This document shows, piece by piece, positions 18,170-27,868 of a DNA stretch of 64,000 bases. Origin of the DNA: Mycobacterium pseudokansasii (GTDB lineage Bacteria; Actinomycetota; Actinomycetes; Mycobacteriales; Mycobacteriaceae); assembly GCF_900566075.1 (NCBI RefSeq), contig NZ_UPHU01000001.1:5022325-5086324 (forward strand), in the 5' to 3' direction. Made by a program: the position numbers and the translations under genes. The notes beneath the pieces were generated by a model. It saw only the letters and a program-made list of their open reading frames with translations. It was not told the origin of the DNA and did no database searches. Every line of letters begins with the position of its first letter. Position 1 is the first letter of the stretch.

Positions 18170-18396
18170 GCAGCCAGGGCATACCTACCGAATCAATAGT
18201 GATGTGTCCCACGCGATTCCCGAGTTCGGTGCGTTCCGCGCCGCACCGTAGGGGGCCAACTGCGCGGCTACAACATGGCAGTGGGTGCTTGCCGGAAACC
18301 GACGACCTCATCACGCCCCCGCGCGGTCGGCGTGGACGCGCTCCCGGCTGGCGCCGGCCCCCACGAAATGCCGCCTCCAATCCCGCTGAGGACCTC
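18170..18396 (+). pseudogene. Decayed 3' fragment of the DUF1023 hydrolase gene
   Basis: This stretch aligns with two parts of the intact hydrolase. Bases 18170-18248 match 17127-17213 (PGHAYYMIG...[11 protein letters not shown] in the intact gene; GTGATGTGTCCC and GCCGCACCG are identical). Bases 18262-18389 match 17358-17486 (CGGCTACAACATGGCAG, GACCTCATCAC, GCGCGGTCGG and CCGCCTCCAATCCCGCTG are nearly identical). The 140 bp between, including the catalytic His, is deleted, and several indels break the frame. It directly precedes the second lipoprotein, just as the intact hydrolase precedes the first, so a hydrolase-lipoprotein unit was duplicated and its hydrolase part decayed. Confidence 0.85.
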
Positions 18397-19062
18397 ATGA
18401 ATCGAGCACGCCGTCCCTTGACGGCCGGACTGCTCAGCATCACGCTACTTCTCACCAGCTGCCTCAAACCCAATACGTTGGATCCGTACGCCAACCCCGG
18501 CCGCGACGAGCTGGACCGCCTACAAACAATCGTCAACCAACGCCCCGACTTAGAGACGGTCCAGCAGCAACTAGCCAACCTCGACGCCACCATCCGGGCG
18601 GCGATCGCCGAATACGCCCCACAGACAAAGTTCTCCAGCACCCCAGTGAGTCATCCGACTAACGGCTGCAACGACCCGTTCGTCCGCACCATCGGCCGGC
18701 AAGAGGAAAGCGACCATTTCTTCGGCGAACCTGCACCCACCCCAGAGCAATGGCTGCAAATTGTCACCGAGCTGGCACCGGTGTTCAAAGCGGCCGGTTT
18801 TCGGCCCAACAACTCCGCCCCCGGTGACCCACCCCTGCCGTTGGGATCGGCCAATGATTCGCAAATCCGAGATGACGGCACGCTGATCAATCTCGTAAAC
18901 CACGGGCATTTGCTGGCCTACTCCTACAACACCGGTTGCCATCTCCCGGCCGCCTGGCGCACCGCGCCGCCACCACCGAACATGCGGCCCCCCAACGACC
19001 CCGATGTCCACTACCCATACCTGTACGGATCCCCCGGCGGCCGAACCCGCGACGCCTATTGA
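18397..19062 (+). CDS. LprP/LppA-family lipoprotein, copy 2
   Basis: The 221-residue protein starts at ATG 18397 (MNRARRPLTAGLLSITLLLTSC), with lipidated Cys at 22. It is collinear with copy 1. The last 42 residues, from GCHLPAAW to the C-terminus, differ only in the final residue (Tyr here, Phe in copy 1). The regions around [13 protein letters not shown] and after SQIRDDG are more divergent, so any partner-specific face would be there. The reading frame extends upstream into the decayed hydrolase fragment, but the signal peptide fixes the start. GGACCTC precedes the ATG. Role as for copy 1; retained while its hydrolase partner decayed. Confidence 0.82.
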   Translation: MNRARRPLTAGLLSITLLLTSCLKPNTLDPYANPGRDELDRLQTIVNQRPDLETVQQQLANLDATIRAAIAEYAPQTKFSSTPVSHPTNGCNDPFVRTIGRQEESDHFFGEPAPTPEQWLQIVTELAPVFKAAGFRPNNSAPGDPPLPLGSANDSQIRDDGTLINLVNHGHLLAYSYNTGCHLPAAWRTAPPPPNMRPPNDPDVHYPYLYGSPGGRTRDAY

Positions 19063-19177
19063 CCAGTGATCGGCGCTGCGGTAGGCCGGGCACCAGTCAC
19101 CGTGGTTGCGAACCACGTCGAGAACGCATCCCGTCGTCACGTCGCCGATGTTCAAAGGCATTCCTCAGGAGCGTGTT

Positions 19178-20113
19178 TCACCGCCCCTTCCAACGATCCG
19201 GATCTTCTTCCAGCAGGGCGCGATCCCACTCAGCTCTGGTGGCCACTGCTTCGTAGGTGTCCTGCAAGAATCCCAGAAGCACCTGATCCGGGTCGGCTGC
19301 CTGTCGCACGATCTCGTAGGGCAGTAGATACTCGCCGTGGTCTTTGCTGTAGTAGGCCTGCTCGGGAGTGACGGCGTGACCGGCGAAGCCGTCAGGTTCG
19401 GGATAGGCGTAGGCATAGAAGGCGCCCTCCTCACCACCGCCTGGCCAGAACCCGCAACTGCTCAGCTCTCGCGAATATCCTTCCGCCATAACCCAATCGC
19501 CCAAGTTGGGGGCACCGCCAGGATGCCGGGGTGCGCCACGTCCGGAAAATCTGGTACACGCGATATCCATTGCACCCCAGAAGAAATGTACCGGACTCAC
19601 CTTTCCGGCGAACCGGGACCGGAACCGGCTCAACACACGGTGAGCCTGAATCAGTTGGCGCCAGAACAGGTTCGCCGCGTGCGGGTCGTAGGAGGCGTGC
19701 GCGACGTCCTCGGCGAACCGAGGAGCCGGGTCGACCTCGTTGGGGTGTGACTGAATGCGCGTGGGGAAGCCCAATTCGGCCAATGCCTGCATGGTTTCAG
19801 CGTGGAAGTCGGCGACCGATTTCGGTTCCAGTCGGACGGTACGGGTAGCGCCGGTGCTGCTGCGGATCACCAACTGATGGTCAACGAAATCGAATTCGAT
19901 ATCGAAGACCTCTTTCCCATAAGGGATTGCGGACGTCGTCAAACCGCGGGGGGTAACGTACAACGTCACCTGCCACCAATGGTTGACCATGGGCGCGTGA
20001 GCGAGCCGGATCTTACCGACGATCTGCGTCCACATATGCAGCGTTTCCCGGGTTGGCGTCCACTCGTCGACGCGCAGGCTGGGCCAGGCATTGGTGCTTC
20101 GGTGCGCAGTCAT
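19178..20113 (-). CDS. DUF5996 family protein
   Basis: This 311-residue soluble protein matches the DUF5996 family by its opening (WPSLRVDEWTPTRETLHMWTQIVGK), the HWWQVTLYVTPRGLTTSAIP segment, PVHFFWGAMDIACTRFSGR in the middle and the C-terminal ...EEGAFYAYAYPEPDGF region. Function is unknown, and I see no signal peptide or membrane helix. The start is ATG 20113. It is transcribed toward the lipoprotein genes and stands alone. The equivalent M. tuberculosis position holds, from memory, a small membrane protein and the VapC9 toxin, so this gene is part of a variable stretch. Confidence 0.75.
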   Translation of the reverse strand: MTAHRSTNAWPSLRVDEWTPTRETLHMWTQIVGKIRLAHAPMVNHWWQVTLYVTPRGLTTSAIPYGKEVFDIEFDFVDHQLVIRSSTGATRTVRLEPKSVADFHAETMQALAELGFPTRIQSHPNEVDPAPRFAEDVAHASYDPHAANLFWRQLIQAHRVLSRFRSRFAGKVSPVHFFWGAMDIACTRFSGRGAPRHPGGAPNLGDWVMAEGYSRELSSCGFWPGGGEEGAFYAYAYPEPDGFAGHAVTPEQAYYSKDHGEYLLPYEIVRQAADPDQVLLGFLQDTYEAVATRAEWDRALLEEDPDRWKGR

Positions 20114-20512
20114 ATCGATCTCCTCGGTTCAGTATTACAGTGAATCGGCTCGGCAATCGGTGGGCACCGGCCATGCTGATTGCTGCAAACGGGATACCCT
20201 CCTCTTAGGTATACATGCGCGATATGCATGGCATGTTGTCGTTGGCAGCCGCCAGGTCAGCGCCTTTGGGCGAAGTAGAGGTCACACCGCCCACTCGGTT
20301 CGACGATTCACAACTGCGGCGACGAACAATGGTTCCCGGCCTGCCGATGCGCTGAAACCGGCTGTTGCGGAAGGGCCGCGAATCGCGGGCTGCCACGACG
20401 ACACAACGGCGGTGTACCCGCAACCCGGAAATCGCGCCGCGAGAATCGCCATGACACGGCCAACTGTGTGGTAGGCAAGCGAGGAACTACGCGGCACCCT
20501 AGGAGGCACCCG
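20114..20512. other. Intergenic region without recognised gene
   Basis: This is about 400 bp between the divergent DUF5996 and GH15 genes. Small reading frames occur on both strands, but none has a convincing start site or composition. It must contain both promoters; a GTATACAT-type AT-rich patch near 20210 is a possible promoter element. An AGGAGG ribosome site for the GH15 gene is at 20501-20506. Confidence 0.6.
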
Positions 20513-22354
20513 GTGAGCACCACAGCAATCGCCGACTACGCCCTGCTCTCTGACCGGCACACTGCAGCGCTGGTCAGTCGCAGCGGTTCAGTCGACTGGC
20601 TCTGCTTGCCCCGGTTCGACTCGCCATCGGTGTTCGCCAGACTGCTCGACGCGGACGCCGGGTTTTTCTCGGTGCACCCCACCGATCCCGGCGCGGAGGT
20701 CAAACGCCGTTACGTCGACCAGACCATGGTGCTCGAGACGACGTTCACCACCGGCACCGGCACGCTGGTGCTATGCGATGCGCTCGCCACCGGGTACGTG
20801 GATGACCCGCACCAGTTGGGCGCGACCGCACCTCGGCTGCTAGTGCGGTCGCTAACGTGTACCGCGGGCGAGGTGGAGGTGACCGTCGAATTCTCGGCAC
20901 GCCCGGAATATGGGGTGGTCACACCGTTGGTGTCCACTGCCGACGGCTGCATCCTGGTACGCGGCGGCGCCGATGTCCTGCTCCTGTGTTGCCCAATTCC
21001 GCTGGGGATTACCGATTCCGACGCCGGCGGCCGATTCCGGATCCGAGAGGGTGAGCGGATGTCCCTCGGGTTGCAACATCGCACCACCTCGGAGGCGTGT
21101 CCTGAATCCATGTCAGCGGCCGAGCTCGATGCAGCGCTCACGGCGACGATCGACGCGTGGCGGTTGTGGTCGAAGGTCCATCAGAGCTATGACGGACCGT
21201 GGCACGATCTGGTGCATCACAGCGGCAGAGTTCTGCAGGCATTGACCTACCAACCCACATGGGCAGTGGTCGCCGCCCCCACGACGTCCCTGCCGGAAGA
21301 GATTGGTGGAGAACGTAACTGGGATTACCGGTATTCGTGGGTCCGGGACGCCAGCCTCACGTTGGAAGCCCTCTGGGTAGCCGCTTGTCCAGACGAGGCG
21401 GAGCAGTTTTTCGACTACCTCGCGGTCAGCTCCGCCGGACAACTACGCGCCGACGAACCTCTCCAGATCATGTTCGGCATAGGTGGCGAACATGATCTGT
21501 CCGAACGTGAGCTTAGTCATCTCCGCGGTTGGCGCGACAGCCGTCCGGTGCGGGTCGGCAACGGCGCCTGGGGGCAAAGCCAGATCGACGTGTACGGCGA
21601 ACTGCTGGGTGCGGCACACCGCCTGGCCAAACAGCTGCACCCGGACCGCCCCTGCGCCGCTGCGGGACGCGAGTTTCTCGTCGGCTCCGCCGATGCCGCC
21701 GCACGTCTTTGGCAGCAACGTGATTCGGGTATCTGGGAAGTGCGTGGCGAGCCGCAACACTTTCTCTACTCCAAGCTGATGTGCTGGGTCGCGCTCGACC
21801 GCGCCATCGCCATGGTCGATGCACTCGGCGCCGGGGACAGGGTCGACGGGTGGCGCAAAGCGGCCGACGAAATCCGGCATCAGATCCTTACCCGCGGGTG
21901 GAGCGACGCGGCCAACGCGTTTACCCAGGCATTCGAAAGCGACGACCTGGACGCCTCAGCGCTGATGATTCCGCTGGTCGGCTTCTTGCCCGCCGACGAC
22001 CCTCGAGTGCTGGCCACCATCGACGCTATCGCCGATCAGCTCGTCGACTCGCGCGGCTTGGTCTATCGGTATCGCACCAGCGTCGACGCCAATGCCGACG
22101 GCCTGACCGGACAAGAGGGCACGTTTCTGCTGTGTACATTCTGGTTGGCGCAAGCCCTGGCAGCCTCCGGCCAGCTCGACCGGGCGCGCGAAGTGTTCGA
22201 GCGCGCCATCAGTTACCGCAACGACGTAGGACTGCTCTCCGAAGAGGTCGACCCCGTCACCGGCGAGCTGTTGGGCAACTTCCCGCAGGCGTTCAGTCAC
22301 ATCGGGCTGGTCAATGCGGCCTGGGCCATTGCCCAAGCCGAAGCTCTCGGTTGA
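20513..22354 (+). CDS. Glycoside hydrolase family 15 protein (trehalase/glucoamylase-like)
   Basis: The 613-residue protein starts at GTG 20513 (MSTTAIADYALLSDRHTAAL) behind AGGAGG. It begins with the all-beta N-terminal domain typical of bacterial GH15 enzymes (SGSVDWLCLPRFDSPSVFARLL). The (alpha/alpha)6 catalytic barrel follows with NWDYRYSWVRDASLTLEAL (near 268), the GQEGTFLLCTFWLAQAL segment near the catalytic Glu and the closing GELLGNFPQAFSHIGLVNAA. Mycobacterial trehalase belongs to this family, so hydrolysis of trehalose or short alpha-glucans in the cytoplasm is likely. There is no signal peptide. Substrate cannot be fixed from sequence. It is a stand-alone gene in a variable segment. 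Confidence 0.9.
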   Translation: MSTTAIADYALLSDRHTAALVSRSGSVDWLCLPRFDSPSVFARLLDADAGFFSVHPTDPGAEVKRRYVDQTMVLETTFTTGTGTLVLCDALATGYVDDPHQLGATAPRLLVRSLTCTAGEVEVTVEFSARPEYGVVTPLVSTADGCILVRGGADVLLLCCPIPLGITDSDAGGRFRIREGERMSLGLQHRTTSEACPESMSAAELDAALTATIDAWRLWSKVHQSYDGPWHDLVHHSGRVLQALTYQPTWAVVAAPTTSLPEEIGGERNWDYRYSWVRDASLTLEALWVAACPDEAEQFFDYLAVSSAGQLRADEPLQIMFGIGGEHDLSERELSHLRGWRDSRPVRVGNGAWGQSQIDVYGELLGAAHRLAKQLHPDRPCAAAGREFLVGSADAAARLWQQRDSGIWEVRGEPQHFLYSKLMCWVALDRAIAMVDALGAGDRVDGWRKAADEIRHQILTRGWSDAANAFTQAFESDDLDASALMIPLVGFLPADDPRVLATIDAIADQLVDSRGLVYRYRTSVDANADGLTGQEGTFLLCTFWLAQALAASGQLDRAREVFERAISYRNDVGLLSEEVDPVTGELLGNFPQAFSHIGLVNAAWAIAQAEALG

Positions 22355-22825
22355 CCAAAGCGGCTTATGTTCGGGCACCGCGAAATGCGTATATCCCAAA
22401 CTTCTAACCCACTTTCGTAGTCGTTCGTCTGAACAGCCCCGCTGCAACCGGCCTATCGTGGCTGGTGCCGGCATATCGGGCGGTAGCATTCGCGTTTGAA
22501 GCGACGGCCGCAGCGACTCTGGGATGCGTTGCCTTGAGGTAGCGACTCGGTTGGCCCGCAATCACATCGGCCCCAGGAGGCCCGGGGGTTCGGTCGGTAC
22601 ACGATTTGCCCGCCTCGCAGCGACAAGCCAAGTCGCGCAGGGTTTGTCGCTATTAGCCGGGCACCTTTAGTGAGTCAACGCGACCCCTCACGCACAGGAG
22701 GCCGATGTGGCTGGTGTGGCTGATGCCGCAAGACGCGGCGAACCAGGAGGACTACGCACGCAACGCTAAAGGCGAATTATGCCAATGGAATCCGTCAGTG
22801 CGTCGTCGCGCCACGGTGTTGCCAG
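22355..22825. other. Intergenic region without recognised gene
   Basis: This is about 470 bp between the convergent GH15 and VWA genes. I find no coding frame with a plausible start, no tRNA-like fold and no obvious terminator stem. One short frame starting GTGGCTGGTGTG near 22708 lacks homology I recognise and runs into the VWA gene antisense. Confidence 0.5.
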
Positions 22826-24814
22826 CTACCTGCGTCGCCGCGACCGGAGGTAGTCGCCCACTACCGCCGCCCCCAGCCCGTCGAGATCGGGTTCCACGAC
22901 CCGGCCCTCCACCCGTCGTGCGACCTGGTCGATGAACCGGGCCAGACCCGGGTCACTGCCCAGCCGGAAGATCGTGATCTGCGCACCCAGCCGGGCCATA
23001 TCGTCGAAACTCCGCACCGTGTGGGCAATGGTCCGCGGATGCGGTGGGTAGTCGAAGAACACGGTCGCAGAACCGTCGCCGCTGAAATCCTCCAAATGGG
23101 CGGTGGGCTCACCGTCGGTCACCACCAGCACGACCGGCTGTGCGTTGGGATGCTTGCGCAGGTGACGTCCCGCCAGCGCCAGTGCGTGATGCAGGTTGGT
23201 GCCCTGCTCATAGACACCTTCCAAACCCGTCAGCTCGGCCGCCGTCACGGTTCGGGCGTAGCGGCCAAACGCAATGATCTGCAGGGCATCTGAGCGGAAA
23301 CGCGTGCACACCAAGTGATTGAGCGCCAGTGCCGTTCGCTTCATCGGCAGCCACCGATTTTCCATCACCATCGAAAATGAGGTGTCGACCAGCAACGCAA
23401 CCGCGGCCTGGGTACGGGTCTCGGTCTCGGAAACCTCAACGTCGTCGACGGTGATCCGAATGCCCGAACGGGGCATCGACGTCGTCCCGGCCTGGCGCAG
23501 TACGGCATTGGTCAGCGTCCGGGAGATGTTCCACGGCTCGGTGTCACCGAACTGCCAGGGCCGGGTCGCACCGGTCAGCTCTCCGGCGGCACCGGCGCGC
23601 CGGTGATCCCGTTCGCCACGACGTCCGGAAAGCTGTTGCACCACATCACGTAACGCGGTCTCGCCCAGCCTGCGCATCGCCTTGGGCGACAGGCGCCACT
23701 GGCCGTCGGAACCACGATCCAGGAAACCCTGATTGACCAGTGCGCGTTCCAATTCGGCGAGCGTTCTGGCGTCGACGGCAGCCTGGTCGCCGAGCTGGCG
23801 CGACAGCGCGTCGAGGTCGACGTCGTCCATGGTGGCGCCCGGGTAGCTCTGCGACAATTGCTCGGCCAGCTGCTCCAGCTCAGCGATATCGGCCAGCGCC
23901 TGGGTGCCCTCGCCCATACCGAACGGGTTGTCCCCGGAGAACTGCTGCGATCCGGTCCAATCCTCGCCGGGGCGCGCGGCTTGCAGATGGGTATCGAGCC
24001 GGCTCAGCGCCTGCATCAGCGACGGCGAGCCAAATGCCTGCTGCGCCAACGCATCAAGCTCGTCCCGCTGCTCCTGGCTCAGGCTGTTGCGGAATCGCTG
24101 CGCCGCGGCTGCCCGCTTGGCCAGCGAGTCCAGCAGCTCCTCGACGTTGCGCGGGTTCTCCGGAAAGAACTCGCCGTGCTTGTCCATGAAGTCTTGGAAG
24201 TCCTGCGGGGTGTCCTCGCCGCGGGCGTGCTTGTCCAACAGGTCGTTGAGATCGTCCAGCATCTCGTTGACCCGGCGCCGGTCCTCGTCGGTCGCGCCTT
24301 CCAGTGCTTGCTTCATCCCGGCGAAGCGTTGGTCGAGCAGCTCGCGGCCGAGCAAATCCTTGATCTGGCCGTATTTTTCGCGGGCCTCACCGCTGCGCCA
24401 GCGGTACTCGGAAAGCTCCTGAACGGCTTTGGCCGGTGACGGCGGTAACGCATCCAGCTGCAGCTCCGAGAATCGGGCGTCGTCGTCCAGTGCGCGGGCC
24501 AGTTGCTTGCGTTCGGCCAGCACCGCTTCGTCGAGCAGTCGTTTGATCTCTTGCAAAGTGCCGTCTAAGTTGTTGCGGCGCAACAGCTCCCGTCGGCGCC
24601 GGTTTGCCTCCGCGGCCAGCCGGTCGGCGCCGGGCATGGTCTTGGTGCCGCGGCGCAGCAGTTCGGACAGTGCCCGGCGCGGCGAGGCGCCGGCCATCAC
24701 GTCGTGGCCGATCTGTTCGAGGGCCTCGCGCAAATCGACCGGCGGCGCCAGCGGGTCGGGTCCGCCGGTGTATGCCGAGTAGCGCGAAGAGTGTCCCCCA
24801 AAAGGCTTAGCCAT
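22826..24814 (-). CDS. VWA-domain protein paired with MoxR-type ATPase
   Basis: The 662-residue protein has a long charged helical N-terminal half and a C-terminal von Willebrand A domain with a MIDAS motif (LLVDTSFSM, later LVVTDGEPTAH). I chose ATG 24814 ([18 protein letters not shown]), which overlaps the end of the upstream ATPase gene by 8 bp; earlier starts lie inside that gene. VWA proteins of this type work with a MoxR/chelatase-like ATPase in metal insertion or protein-complex maturation. Target unknown. From memory it matches Rv0959. Confidence 0.88.
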   Translation of the reverse strand: MAKPFGGHSSRYSAYTGGPDPLAPPVDLREALEQIGHDVMAGASPRRALSELLRRGTKTMPGADRLAAEANRRRRELLRRNNLDGTLQEIKRLLDEAVLAERKQLARALDDDARFSELQLDALPPSPAKAVQELSEYRWRSGEAREKYGQIKDLLGRELLDQRFAGMKQALEGATDEDRRRVNEMLDDLNDLLDKHARGEDTPQDFQDFMDKHGEFFPENPRNVEELLDSLAKRAAAAQRFRNSLSQEQRDELDALAQQAFGSPSLMQALSRLDTHLQAARPGEDWTGSQQFSGDNPFGMGEGTQALADIAELEQLAEQLSQSYPGATMDDVDLDALSRQLGDQAAVDARTLAELERALVNQGFLDRGSDGQWRLSPKAMRRLGETALRDVVQQLSGRRGERDHRRAGAAGELTGATRPWQFGDTEPWNISRTLTNAVLRQAGTTSMPRSGIRITVDDVEVSETETRTQAAVALLVDTSFSMVMENRWLPMKRTALALNHLVCTRFRSDALQIIAFGRYARTVTAAELTGLEGVYEQGTNLHHALALAGRHLRKHPNAQPVVLVVTDGEPTAHLEDFSGDGSATVFFDYPPHPRTIAHTVRSFDDMARLGAQITIFRLGSDPGLARFIDQVARRVEGRVVEPDLDGLGAAVVGDYLRSRRRR

Positions 24815-26201
24815 AGACGGTTTGGCCTTCCCCGGACACCTTGTCGATGCGCTTGGCAAGGTACAACGCCTCCAACGCGAGTTCCAGCGCGGCGGCGCGC
24901 TCACCCTCGGATTCCGCGCCCAGCTTTCTGGCGATCCTGTCGACGACGGGCAGCCCCGGAACCGCGGCCAGCACGTCCTTGGCCGACACCCGCTCGCCTG
25001 TCGTCACGGACGAACCCCGCTCGACGGCGGTCACCAATTGGGCGACGTCGATGCCGCCGAGCACTCGGGACGCGGTGTCGGCGGTCGAACGGCGCAACAG
25101 ATGCTCGAGTACGGCCTGTTCGCGGCCTTCTTCGCCGGACTCGAACTCCAGCTTGCCCCGCAACACGTCGATCACCGTTCCCAGATCGACCACGCGGGCC
25201 ACCGGATCCGTCTCGCCCAGCACCGCGCCCCGATGCCGCGCCGCGGCCGCGACCGTTTCCGCCGCTGCGATAGCGAATCGGGCCGACACCCCGGACCGTT
25301 GGTCGATCGAGTGCGACTCCCGCAGGTACCGGGCGAATCGCGCGATCACCTGCATCAGATAGTCGGGTACCTGCGCGCTCAAGTGCGCCTCCTGCACGAT
25401 CACACCCACTTCCGCATCCAGCTCCAGCGGGTAGTGGGTACGGATTTCGGCGCCGAACCGGTCCTTGAGGGGCGTGATGATGCGACCGCGGTTGGTGTAG
25501 TCCTCGGGGTTGGCGCTGGCGACGACCAGGACGTCCAACGGCAGCCGCAGCGTGTAGCCGCGGACCTGGATGTCGCGCTCCTCCATGACGTTGAGCATCG
25601 ACACCTGAATGCGCTCGGCCAGGTCGGGCAATTCGTTGACCGCGACGATACCGCGATGTGCCCGCGGGATCAGGCCGTAAGCGATGGTCTCGGGGTCGCC
25701 GAGACTGCGGCCCTCGGCGACTTTGATCGGGTCGATGTCGCCGACCAGGTCAGCCACGCTGGTGTCGGGGGTGGCCAGCTTCTCCGTATAGCGCTCGCTG
25801 CGATGCTTCCATGCCACCGGCAGGTCATCACGCAGTTGCGCGGCCCGCCGGATCGATTCCGGCGTGATCGGCCGATACGGGTGCTCCCCCAGTTCGGCTC
25901 CGGCGATCACCGGCGTCCACTCGTCGAGCAGCCCGGTCAACGCGCGCAGCAGCCGGGTCTTGCCCTGGCCGCGTTCGCCGAGCAGGACGAAGTCATGACC
26001 TGCGATCAGGGCCCGCTCCACTTGCGGCAACACCGTGTCCTCAAAGCCCAGGATCCCCGGCCAGACGGCCGTGATATCGGACCCCTCGGCCAATGCAGTC
26101 AGCAGGTTTTCCCGGATTTCTTGCTTGACCCCCCGCTCACGATGACCGGAGGCACGCAGCTCGCCCACGGTACGCGGCAGGTTACTCGGTGAAGTCACCA
26201 C
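24807..26201 (-). CDS. Magnesium-chelatase/MoxR-type AAA+ ATPase
   Basis: The 464-residue AAA+ ATPase has Walker A ([16 protein letters not shown], near residue 73), a Walker B-like region ([16 protein letters not shown]) and sensor segment [17 protein letters not shown], as in Mg-chelatase ChlI/MoxR proteins. The C-terminal part is helical. The start is GTG 26201 or GTG 26198; neither has a good ribosome site. It overlaps the downstream VWA gene, a conserved ATPase-VWA pair of unknown substrate. The short gap to purH contains no gene. Confidence 0.9.
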   Translation of the reverse strand: MVTSPSNLPRTVGELRASGHRERGVKQEIRENLLTALAEGSDITAVWPGILGFEDTVLPQVERALIAGHDFVLLGERGQGKTRLLRALTGLLDEWTPVIAGAELGEHPYRPITPESIRRAAQLRDDLPVAWKHRSERYTEKLATPDTSVADLVGDIDPIKVAEGRSLGDPETIAYGLIPRAHRGIVAVNELPDLAERIQVSMLNVMEERDIQVRGYTLRLPLDVLVVASANPEDYTNRGRIITPLKDRFGAEIRTHYPLELDAEVGVIVQEAHLSAQVPDYLMQVIARFARYLRESHSIDQRSGVSARFAIAAAETVAAAARHRGAVLGETDPVARVVDLGTVIDVLRGKLEFESGEEGREQAVLEHLLRRSTADTASRVLGGIDVAQLVTAVERGSSVTTGERVSAKDVLAAVPGLPVVDRIARKLGAESEGERAAALELALEALYLAKRIDKVSGEGQTVYG

Positions 26202-26277
26202 TCCACGCTACGACGCCAACTTTCTTCTGGCGACGAGAGTGGATGCCGACGCTGACTTTCCGGGCACTTTCCTGCCC

Positions 26278-27861
26278 TCAGTGGGCGAAGTGGCGCGCTC
26301 CGGTGAGATATAGGGTGACACCGGCTTCGGCCGCCGCTGCAGTTACCTCGTCGTCGCGCACCGACCCGCCGGGATGCACGATCGCCTCGACCCCCGCAGC
26401 GGTCAGCGTCTGCAGTCCGTCGGGAAACGGGAAGAAGGCATCGGAGGCCGCGACGGCGCCGCGCACTCGCTCGCCGCCGCGTGCATTACCTCGTTCGACG
26501 GCCAGCCGCGCGGCATCGACCCGATTGACCTGACCCATGCCGACCCCCACGGTGGCGCCGTCGGTGACGATCACGATCGCGTTCGACTTCACCGCGCGGC
26601 AGGCGCGCCAGGCGAACACCAAATCGGTCAACGTCGCCGGGTCGGCCGGCGATCCGGTTACCAGCGTCCAGTTGGCCGGGTTGTCGCCGGGTGCGTCGAG
26701 CTGGTCGCGCTGCTGCATCAGCAGCCCTCCGCTGATCGGACGCAATTCGGCGCCGCTGTTCTGCGGTTCGGGCGCCAGCAGCACCCGGACGTTCTTCTTG
26801 CGCGCCAATAGGTCTAGGGCACCCGGCTCGTACGCCGGCGCGACGATGACTTCGGTGAAGATAGTGCTGACGTACTCCGCCATCTCGACGCTGACCTCGG
26901 TGTTGGCCGCGATCACGCCGCCGTAGGCGCTCAGCGGGTCGCAGGCATGGGCCTTGCGATGTGCGTCGGCGACGGAAACCGACGAGATTGCGATGCCGCA
27001 GGGGTTAGCGTGCTTGATGACGGCCACACAGATTTGTTCGTGATCGAAGGCCGCCCGCCAGGCCGCATCCGCGTCGGTGAAGTTGTTGTAAGACATCTCT
27101 TTTCCGTGCAGCTGCTCGGCTTGTGCCAGCCCTGGCCACGCGCCCGGGTCGGTGTAGAGGGCGGCCTGCTGGTGCGGGTTCTCGCCGTAGCGCAGGATCG
27201 CCTGACGGCGCCAGTTTCGGGCGAACCAATGCGGGAAGGCCGTTTCGGGCTGCTCTGGCGCCAGCGTCGACTGCATCCAGCTCGCGACGGCGATGTCGTA
27301 TTCGGCGGTGTGCTGAAATGCCAGTGACGCCAGCTTCTTACGCTCGCCGAGGCTAAATCCGCCGCTGCGCAGCGCGGCAAGCACCCCGTCGTACCCGAGT
27401 GGGTCGGTGACCACGGCCACGCTGGGAAAATTCTTGGCCGCCGCCCGAACCATCGACGGCCCGCCGATGTCGATCTGTTCGACGCATTCGTCGATACCCG
27501 CGCCGGATTCGACCGTCTGGCTGAACGGATACAGGTTGACCACCAGCAGTTCGAACGCCGCGACCCCGAGTTTGTCCAGCGCGGCCTGGTGTTCGGGCTT
27601 ACGCAGGTCGGCCAGCAGCCCGGCGTGCACGCGTGGGTGCAAGGTCTTAACCCGGCCGTCGAGCACCTCCGGAAAGCCGGTGAGCTCCTCGACGCGGGTT
27701 ACCGGAATGCCTTTGCCGGCAATGGTCTTCGCCGTTGATCCGGTGGAGACGATCTCGACGCCGGCCGCCGTCAAGCCCTGAGCCAGTTCTACCAGCCCCG
27801 TTTTGTCGTACACGCTGATCAACGCGCGGCGGATCGGCTTCCTTACGCCGTCGCCGGTCAT
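26278..27861 (-). CDS. purH: Bifunctional AICAR transformylase / IMP cyclohydrolase PurH
   Basis: PurH catalyses the last two steps of de novo IMP synthesis: formylation of AICAR and ring closure. The 527-residue protein has the N-terminal MGS-like IMP cyclohydrolase domain ([43 protein letters not shown]). The transformylase domain follows with [22 protein letters not shown] and SNAIVIV. The start ATG 27861 is 7 bp after the purN stop on the same strand, so the two are one transcription unit. Confidence 0.97.
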   Translation of the reverse strand: MTGDGVRKPIRRALISVYDKTGLVELAQGLTAAGVEIVSTGSTAKTIAGKGIPVTRVEELTGFPEVLDGRVKTLHPRVHAGLLADLRKPEHQAALDKLGVAAFELLVVNLYPFSQTVESGAGIDECVEQIDIGGPSMVRAAAKNFPSVAVVTDPLGYDGVLAALRSGGFSLGERKKLASLAFQHTAEYDIAVASWMQSTLAPEQPETAFPHWFARNWRRQAILRYGENPHQQAALYTDPGAWPGLAQAEQLHGKEMSYNNFTDADAAWRAAFDHEQICVAVIKHANPCGIAISSVSVADAHRKAHACDPLSAYGGVIAANTEVSVEMAEYVSTIFTEVIVAPAYEPGALDLLARKKNVRVLLAPEPQNSGAELRPISGGLLMQQRDQLDAPGDNPANWTLVTGSPADPATLTDLVFAWRACRAVKSNAIVIVTDGATVGVGMGQVNRVDAARLAVERGNARGGERVRGAVAASDAFFPFPDGLQTLTAAGVEAIVHPGGSVRDDEVTAAAAEAGVTLYLTGARHFAH

Positions 27862-27868
27862 ACTGTGC

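Noticed and set aside
22705..22935. Small plus-strand frame between GH15 and VWA genes
   Set aside because: It runs antisense into the VWA gene and has Pro/Arg-rich composition typical of noise.
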